From positions 1-50,339 of the forward strand of contig NZ_LXFF01000017.1 of NCBI RefSeq assembly GCF_001655775.1: a stretch of 50,339 nucleotides of DNA, in the 5' to 3' direction. The position numbers and the translations under genes were made by a program. The notes beneath the pieces are model-generated. The model did no database searches, was not told where the DNA came from, and saw nothing but the letters and a program-made list of their open reading frames with translations. How positions within the stretch are numbered: the first letter of the stretch is position 1; the number at the start of each line of letters is the position of its first letter. The DNA comes from Candidatus Arthromitus sp. SFB-turkey. Lineage in GTDB: Bacteria > Bacillota > Clostridia > Clostridiales > Clostridiaceae. This document shows, in pieces, positions 45,471 to 50,339 of the stretch.

Positions 45471-46433
45471 TTGCATATTAAAAAAAATTTATTTAAAATA
45501 ATATCAATATTTTTATTTATTATTTTCTTCAGTATTTGCTGTTTTATAACATATTTAATTATAAATAAAGAACATAATCCAAACTATAAATTAGATTCAT
45601 ATATTTCACACCTAAATAACATATATAAAATCTTAGATGACAATTTATATTCTAAAGAAAATATATCAAAATCTTTAGAAAACATATACATATTACAAGA
45701 ATCTAAAAAAAATATTAACACTTCTCTGAAAGTTCATGAAACTAAAACCTTCAATCACTTAATAAATTCATCAGAGCTATACATAAAACAAATATCAAAT
45801 CTACAATCAGACACTGAAAATATAAATGAAAACATCGTTGCTCTTAAAAACCATTTTGATCAAATAATCCTAAGTTTAAAATCCCTACCAGCTAATTCAA
45901 ATATTTTAACAGAAACCATAAATACAATTTCAAATGTTCAAGATGCTTATGAAAATAATTTTTACTCAGAAAAAATAAACTCCATATCAACCTTAAGCTT
46001 AAATAAATTTATAAGTGAAGTAAACTCCATTATGTATGAATTCCTTCCTTTAATAGAAAACATTGATGAAAAATTAAAAAAAGCTAGAGATAACAAATAT
46101 GACTATCAATTAATTTTAAATACATTAGAAAAAAATTTAAACGTTTTAAAAAATTTAAAATCTAAACTTTCAAAACTTCCAATACCTCAAGAAGGTTTAT
46201 CTATATATCATGAAATTGAAGAAATTTTAGATCTTTATGATGAATACAATACAAAATTAAAATATTCTATTAAAAATGAACATTTATCAGAAGCAAATGA
46301 ATTAACAGATGAAAATCTGCAAAAAATGTATGAGCAAACAGAATTTGTTTATTCAAAAATTTTAAATAAATACAATACTTTAAAACATAAAATAGATTCT
46401 AAAGTAAGTATTTCAAATTCTTTGTACAACTAA
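45471..46433 (+). CDS. Membrane-anchored helical protein of unknown function
   Basis: 320 aa, TTG start about 10 bases after AAAGGGG. One N-terminal hydrophobic segment (about 9-30) is followed by a long hydrophilic, lysine-, asparagine- and leucine-rich region predicted by eye to be helical or coiled coil, with heptad-like spacing around 60-120 and 200-290. No cysteine is present in the outer part. No family recognised. The next gene in the same direction also encodes an exported helical protein, 71 bases downstream, so a shared envelope role is plausible. Confidence 0.72.
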   Translation: MHIKKNLFKIISIFLFIIFFSICCFITYLIINKEHNPNYKLDSYISHLNNIYKILDDNLYSKENISKSLENIYILQESKKNINTSLKVHETKTFNHLINSSELYIKQISNLQSDTENINENIVALKNHFDQIILSLKSLPANSNILTETINTISNVQDAYENNFYSEKINSISTLSLNKFISEVNSIMYEFLPLIENIDEKLKKARDNKYDYQLILNTLEKNLNVLKNLKSKLSKLPIPQEGLSIYHEIEEILDLYDEYNTKLKYSIKNEHLSEANELTDENLQKMYEQTEFVYSKILNKYNTLKHKIDSKVSISNSLYN

Positions 46434-46504
46434 ACTAATATTTTTTAAATAACTGCACAAACTAAAGAGTAACTAATTATACCTTTAAATTTACGGAGGT
46501 ATTT

Positions 46505-47212
46505 ATGAAAAAACTTAAAAATTTAGCATTGAGCCTATCAATAGGTGCTTTGACAACAACTCTTCCGTATATAACTTACAGTGCTCAAGCATTACCAATA
46601 AATGATGTAAAAGAAAGAGAAATAAAAGCACCTTTAAATATATTTAATATTGAAAATAAAAATACAAAAAGAAATCAAAAAGAAGAAATGGCTGAAGTTT
46701 TAGTTAATTTATACAACAAATATAATCACATTTTTAAAAAAGGTTTGGAAATAAATGATATTAAAAATTCTAATTTGTATTTTAATATAACAAAACAAAA
46801 ATCTGAAATTAAAGATTTAATAAATGACATAGTAAACTATCCTTATTCTGTTGTTAATTCTAAAATAGAGCAAAAATTTCTTAAATCAAACATACTTTTT
46901 TGCTACTTAACAAATCAATATATTCAAACTGAAAATTTAAATAATATTTTAAACGCTAACAATATAGATGAAGTTAAAGAGGAATTAAAAAATATATCAG
47001 AAATAATTAATTATTCGGTACTTGCTCTAGAAAATTCTGAAGGAAACTATTCAAATATAGATTTAAATGAAAAAGTTTCACAGCTAAATAGTATAGTAAG
47101 TAACATTAATGATGTAGAATCTCTTAAATCAAATTTCTTAATGCTTAATCAAACCTTAAATGAAATTCATTTAGAAATAAATTCAACCTTAAGTGAATAC
47201 ATTCATATATAA
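46505..47212 (+). CDS. Secreted helical protein of unknown function
   Basis: 235 aa, ATG with GGAGG seven bases upstream. A clear signal peptide: MKKLKN, a hydrophobic core to about residue 25, and a likely signal peptidase I site after YSAQA (AxA-like). The mature part is Asn-, Leu- and Lys-rich and mostly helical by eye, with no cysteine and no sorting motif (no LPxTG, no final membrane segment), so it is probably released or held by the preceding anchored protein. A strong terminator follows. No family recognised. Confidence 0.75.
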   Translation: MKKLKNLALSLSIGALTTTLPYITYSAQALPINDVKEREIKAPLNIFNIENKNTKRNQKEEMAEVLVNLYNKYNHIFKKGLEINDIKNSNLYFNITKQKSEIKDLINDIVNYPYSVVNSKIEQKFLKSNILFCYLTNQYIQTENLNNILNANNIDEVKEELKNISEIINYSVLALENSEGNYSNIDLNEKVSQLNSIVSNINDVESLKSNFLMLNQTLNEIHLEINSTLSEYIHI

Positions 47213-47244
47213 AAAAGATGCTAGAAAACTCTAGCATCTTTTCT
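47211..47244. terminator. Bidirectional terminator
   Basis: AAAAGATGCTAGA (47213-47225) pairs with TCTAGCATCTTTT (47230-47242), between the secreted protein gene (plus) and trxA (minus). Confidence 0.92.
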
Positions 47245-47553
47245 TTACTTATTTTTATTTACAAACTCAACTAAATCTCTTTTTTGCATAACACCAACAA
47301 ATCTATCACAAACTTCACCATCTTTAAATAAAATTACTGTTGGTATACTCATAACTTTATATTTTCTAGAAATTGTACTTTCATCAACGTTTATTTTAAC
47401 GCATTTCACGTCACTATTCTCATTTGAAAACTCTTCAAATATAGGTCCAAACGATTTACAAGGTCCACACCAATCAGCATAAAAATCTATAACCACAAGT
47501 CCCTTAAAATCTAATACTTCCTCTTGAAAATTTGCATCATTAACATTAATCAT
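47245..47553 (-). CDS. trxA: Thioredoxin
   Basis: 102 aa from ATG 47553, 11 bases after AAGGAG; a GTG at 47565 overlaps the ribosome binding site and the upstream stop. The active site is WCGPC (in FYADWCGPCKSFGP), and the cis-Pro is in MSIPTVILF. It reduces cytosolic disulfides. It follows the isoaspartyl dipeptidase gene by eight bases, which suggests co-transcription with a protein-repair or turnover enzyme. Confidence 0.96.
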   Translation of the reverse strand: MINVNDANFQEEVLDFKGLVVIDFYADWCGPCKSFGPIFEEFSNENSDVKCVKINVDESTISRKYKVMSIPTVILFKDGEVCDRFVGVMQKRDLVEFVNKNK

Positions 47554-47561
47554 AAACTTAA

Positions 47562-48740
47562 TCACTCCTTAATAAAAGTTTCATTTACTAATAATTTACC
47601 ATTATAAACCATTTTCTTACCTTTTGAAAACACATATTTTATTTCAAAATCTTGCTTATCTACAAGAATTACATCTGCATCTTTATGTTTCTTTATTTCT
47701 CCCTTATGTTTAAGTCCTAATATATCTGCAACATTTTTAGTTACAAGAGATATTATATGACTTTTTGAAATTTTAGAATTATTTAATAATTCCCTTATTT
47801 CATTATATAAAGAATTTGGTTTTCCAATTCCAATTCCAACAAAATTACCATTACCATCTACAATAGGTAAACTCCCTTGAGAATCTGAAGAACAAGTAAT
47901 ATGACTTACATCTACACCTTTTGATAAAATTTCGGGAATAATTTTACTTATACGTAAATTTTCCTCTTCTTCTATACCTTTAACATAGCTACTTGTTAAA
48001 TCAAAATATCCACCCTTCTTACCATATTCAATAGCAGAATCTAAAAGTTTTCTATTTCTATTTACATGAGTAGGAATAATTTGAGATAAGTTTATATCTT
48101 TATTTACACAAATATCAAATAAATATTTAAGCCCTTCATTAGAATCACCTATATGAATGTGTACAATTCCCATTTTATTAGATAAAATTCCACCAACTTT
48201 TGCCTCATGAATAATTTTTATAAACTCCTCAAAACTAGGCTTTGAAGATCTATAATCAGATAAAGCAATTTCTCCAACACCTATTACTTTAGGAATAAGC
48301 ATAAGATCCTTTTTTATATCTCCAGTTATAGTTTTAACGGGTATTTCATATGATCCCGTATAAACATAAGTACTTATTCCTTCTTCCTCAAGACCATAAG
48401 CTTTAGCAAGTAAATTATTCATATTCCTACATACATTATCAGTTCCTAAACATCCAACAACTGTAGTAATTCCAGAAGTTATTAAATCTGTAATACTAAT
48501 TTCTGGTGTTCTGCTTTTAAAACCAGCTTCCCCACCACCACCTGATATATGAACATGAGAATCAATTAATCCAGGAAACATTATATAATCGCTTCCATCA
48601 ATTACCTCACATTCTATAAGGGGATTGATTTCATTTATTTTATCATACAATCCTTCTATTTTATCAAATAAAAACACTACATCTTTTTTGCCTAAACTCT
48701 CTGGTGCATAAACTTCAATGTCTTTTATAATAGTTACCAT
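47562..48740 (-). CDS. iadA: Isoaspartyl dipeptidase (beta-aspartyl-peptidase, M38)
   Basis: 392 aa, ATG with AAGGTGA. Metal-dependent amidohydrolase cleaving beta-Asp dipeptides that arise from damaged proteins. Metal ligands: HVHISGGGGE near the N-terminus, VGEIALSDYRS (the bridging-residue region), HIHIGD and PTHVNRN, and a late Asp in ITCSSDSQGSLP. Ends in TGA, overlapping the thioredoxin ribosome binding region. It lies 24 bases after the ptsI stop on the same strand. Confidence 0.93.
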   Translation of the reverse strand: MVTIIKDIEVYAPESLGKKDVVFLFDKIEGLYDKINEINPLIECEVIDGSDYIMFPGLIDSHVHISGGGGEAGFKSRTPEISITDLITSGITTVVGCLGTDNVCRNMNNLLAKAYGLEEEGISTYVYTGSYEIPVKTITGDIKKDLMLIPKVIGVGEIALSDYRSSKPSFEEFIKIIHEAKVGGILSNKMGIVHIHIGDSNEGLKYLFDICVNKDINLSQIIPTHVNRNRKLLDSAIEYGKKGGYFDLTSSYVKGIEEEENLRISKIIPEILSKGVDVSHITCSSDSQGSLPIVDGNGNFVGIGIGKPNSLYNEIRELLNNSKISKSHIISLVTKNVADILGLKHKGEIKKHKDADVILVDKQDFEIKYVFSKGKKMVYNGKLLVNETFIKE

Positions 48741-48764
48741 AGAATTTCACCTTCATGAAATATT

Positions 48765-50339
48765 TTATTTTTTATCTAATATGTCTAAAATCTGCTTTTT
48801 AGCTGGTAAAATAGATGTTGCTGACATAGAAAATTCATCTAATCCATATTCTAAAAGTTTAGGAATAGCCTCCTCATCTCCAGCCATTTCTCCACACATT
48901 CCAACCCATTTACCTTCAGCATGAGCTCCATCTATGGTCATTTTTATAAGAGAAAGTACAGATGGATGCATTGGATTATATAAATAAGATACTTTTTCAT
49001 TCATTCTATCACAAGCTAGTGTATACTGAATTAAATCATTAGTTCCTATTGAAAAGAAGTCAACTTCTTTTGCAAATTCACTAGCTGAAACTGCCGTTGA
49101 TGGAATTTCAACCATTATTCCAACCTCAATTGAATCACTTACAACAACCCCTTCATTTATAAGTTCTTGTTTACACTCTTCTAAAATTTTCTTGGCTTGT
49201 CTAAATTCTTCAATTGAAGAAATCATTGGAAACATAATCTTAAGATTACCATATATAGAAGCTCTTAAAAGTGCTCTAAGCTGAATTTTAAATATATCCA
49301 CTCTATCTAAACAAAGTCTAATAGCTCTATATCCAAGAAATGGATTCATTTCATGACCTAAATCTAAATAATCGAGTTTTTTGTCTCCTCCTATATCAAG
49401 TGTTCTAATTACAACAGGTTTACCATTCATTTTTTCAAGAACTACTTTATAGGAATTAAACTGCTCCTCTTCTGATGGCATATTACTTCTATCCATATAT
49501 AAAAACTCTGTTCTAAATAAACCTATTCCATCTCCACCATTTTCTAAAACTTGATCCACATCTTTGGTGGAACCAATGTTCCCACAAATTTCAATTTGTC
49601 TATTATTTTTATCATATATTTTAACATCTTTTAAAGCTTTTAACTTCTCTTTTTCTTCATTGTAACTTCTTATATAATTTTCAAACTCTTTAATTTCCGA
49701 ATCTTTCGGATTTATTATTACATACCCTTCAACACCATTTACTAAAACAATATCTCCATTTTTAACAATATCTGTTATATTATTCATTCCAACTATAGCT
49801 GGAATTTCCATTGTTCTAGCCATTATAGCTGAATGTGATGTTTTACCTCCAATGTTTGTTAAAAATCCACAAACCTTACTTTTATCAAGTTGAGCGGTAT
49901 CTGATGGAGTTAAATCATGTGCAACAACAACAGTATTTTGTTCAGTTATTTCCACTTCTTCCTGTATACCTAAAATATTTCTAACTATTCTATCTGATAC
50001 GTCCTTAATATCTGCAGCTCTTTCTCTCATGTATTCATCATCAATACTTTCCATAACAAGAACAAGCTCTTTTTTAACACTATCAATTGCATAATCAGCA
50101 CTAACACTATTATTTTTTATCATATCTTTTGCTTTATCAATAAATTCAGGATCCTCAAGTATCATTTGATGACTTTCAAAAACTAAAGATTCTTCTTTCC
50201 CAACTTCAGTTTCTATTTTTTTTCTCAAAAATTCTAGTTGCTCTCTTGTTTTACTAAGAGCATCTTCTAAGTTCTTTATTTCAATATCTATATTTTCAAT
50301 TTTTAAATTGTTAATATTTATTTTTATATCTTTTTTTAT
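48765..50339 (-). CDS. ptsI: PTS enzyme I (N-terminus beyond window)
   Basis: 524 codons are present and the frame is open to the window edge, so about the first 50 residues are missing; a TTG at 50228 is internal. Enzyme I passes phosphate from phosphoenolpyruvate to HPr. The phospho-His motif is [13 protein letters not shown], the PEP-binding region includes [14 protein letters not shown] and LDIGGDKKL, and the C-terminal active site is [17 protein letters not shown] with MCGEMAGD. The gene end is intact. It implies PTS sugar uptake; any ptsH would lie outside. Confidence 0.95.
   Translation of the reverse strand: MKKDIKININNLKIENIDIEIKNLEDALSKTREQLEFLRKKIETEVGKEESLVFESHQMILEDPEFIDKAKDMIKNNSVSADYAIDSVKKELVLVMESIDDEYMRERAADIKDVSDRIVRNILGIQEEVEITEQNTVVVAHDLTPSDTAQLDKSKVCGFLTNIGGKTSHSAIMARTMEIPAIVGMNNITDIVKNGDIVLVNGVEGYVIINPKDSEIKEFENYIRSYNEEKEKLKALKDVKIYDKNNRQIEICGNIGSTKDVDQVLENGGDGIGLFRTEFLYMDRSNMPSEEEQFNSYKVVLEKMNGKPVVIRTLDIGGDKKLDYLDLGHEMNPFLGYRAIRLCLDRVDIFKIQLRALLRASIYGNLKIMFPMISSIEEFRQAKKILEECKQELINEGVVVSDSIEVGIMVEIPSTAVSASEFAKEVDFFSIGTNDLIQYTLACDRMNEKVSYLYNPMHPSVLSLIKMTIDGAHAEGKWVGMCGEMAGDEEAIPKLLEYGLDEFSMSATSILPAKKQILDILDKK

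Noticed and set aside
1-50339. tRNA or rRNA genes, CRISPR arrays, insertion sequences, prophage or toxin-antitoxin modules
   Set aside because: No tRNA T-loop motif in context, no regularly spaced repeats, no transposase, integrase or phage gene was seen by reading both strands; the only repeats are in the secreted protein.

Overview
The window is AT-rich, compactly coded DNA of a low-GC Gram-positive anaerobe of the class Clostridia. The evidence is strong GGAGG-type ribosome binding sites, frequent TTG and GTG starts, a bifunctional AdhE under apparent Rex control, ferredoxin-linked 2-oxoacid oxidoreductase genes, a dipicolinate synthase subunit (an endospore gene), and the cdaA/cdaR/glmM set. 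The very low GC, the emphasis on peptide and amino-acid scavenging, and several secreted proteins of unknown type would fit a host-associated clostridium such as the segmented filamentous bacteria (Candidatus Arthromitus). That assignment is inference; no rRNA gene is present to test it. No tRNA, rRNA, insertion sequence, prophage or CRISPR array was seen.

Layout. 1-8.2 kb (mostly minus strand): a truncated secreted Ser/Thr/Pro/Gly repeat protein, a membrane-anchored M28 peptidase homologue that has lost its metal ligands, two M3-family oligoendopeptidases with an alpha/beta hydrolase between them, a NdpA-type nucleoid protein and a small membrane protein. 8.2-16.8 kb: a LacI-type regulator divergent from leuS, then a HesB-like gene with an in-frame UGA and a SECIS-like hairpin (a probable selenoprotein), a SWIM-SNF2 helicase, a small membrane protein and trpS. 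16.9-24.8 kb: a zinc-ribbon mini-protein behind a structured leader, a GAF-GGDEF diguanylate cyclase, a metallophosphoesterase, a small alarmone synthetase, prfC, two tiny proteins sharing a SEFD motif, an ElaA-like acetyltransferase, dpaA and tyrS. 25.1-36.3 kb: an 8.3-kb cyclic glucan synthase homologue and adhE, which has two tandem Rex operators. 36.3-45.4 kb: a NpmA/KamB-like 16S rRNA methyltransferase, an AbgT transporter, a HAD phosphatase, and a minus-strand run cdaA-cdaR-ferredoxin-vorB-vorA-vorC-glmM. 45.4-50.3 kb: two helical exported proteins, thioredoxin, isoaspartyl dipeptidase and a partial ptsI.

Themes. Peptide breakdown (two M3 peptidases, IadA, AbgT import) feeds amino acids to ferredoxin-linked oxidation (Vor complex), and reducing power is disposed of through AdhE under Rex. 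Three nucleotide second-messenger synthases are present: a c-di-GMP cyclase, a (p)ppGpp synthetase and the c-di-AMP cyclase CdaA. The items most worth checking are the HesB-like selenoprotein, the chromosomal NpmA-like aminoglycoside-resistance-type methyltransferase, the hydrolase gene without a canonical start codon, the degenerate M28 protein, the glucan synthase whose GH94 domain seems to lack its catalytic motif, and the structured leader of the zinc-ribbon gene.
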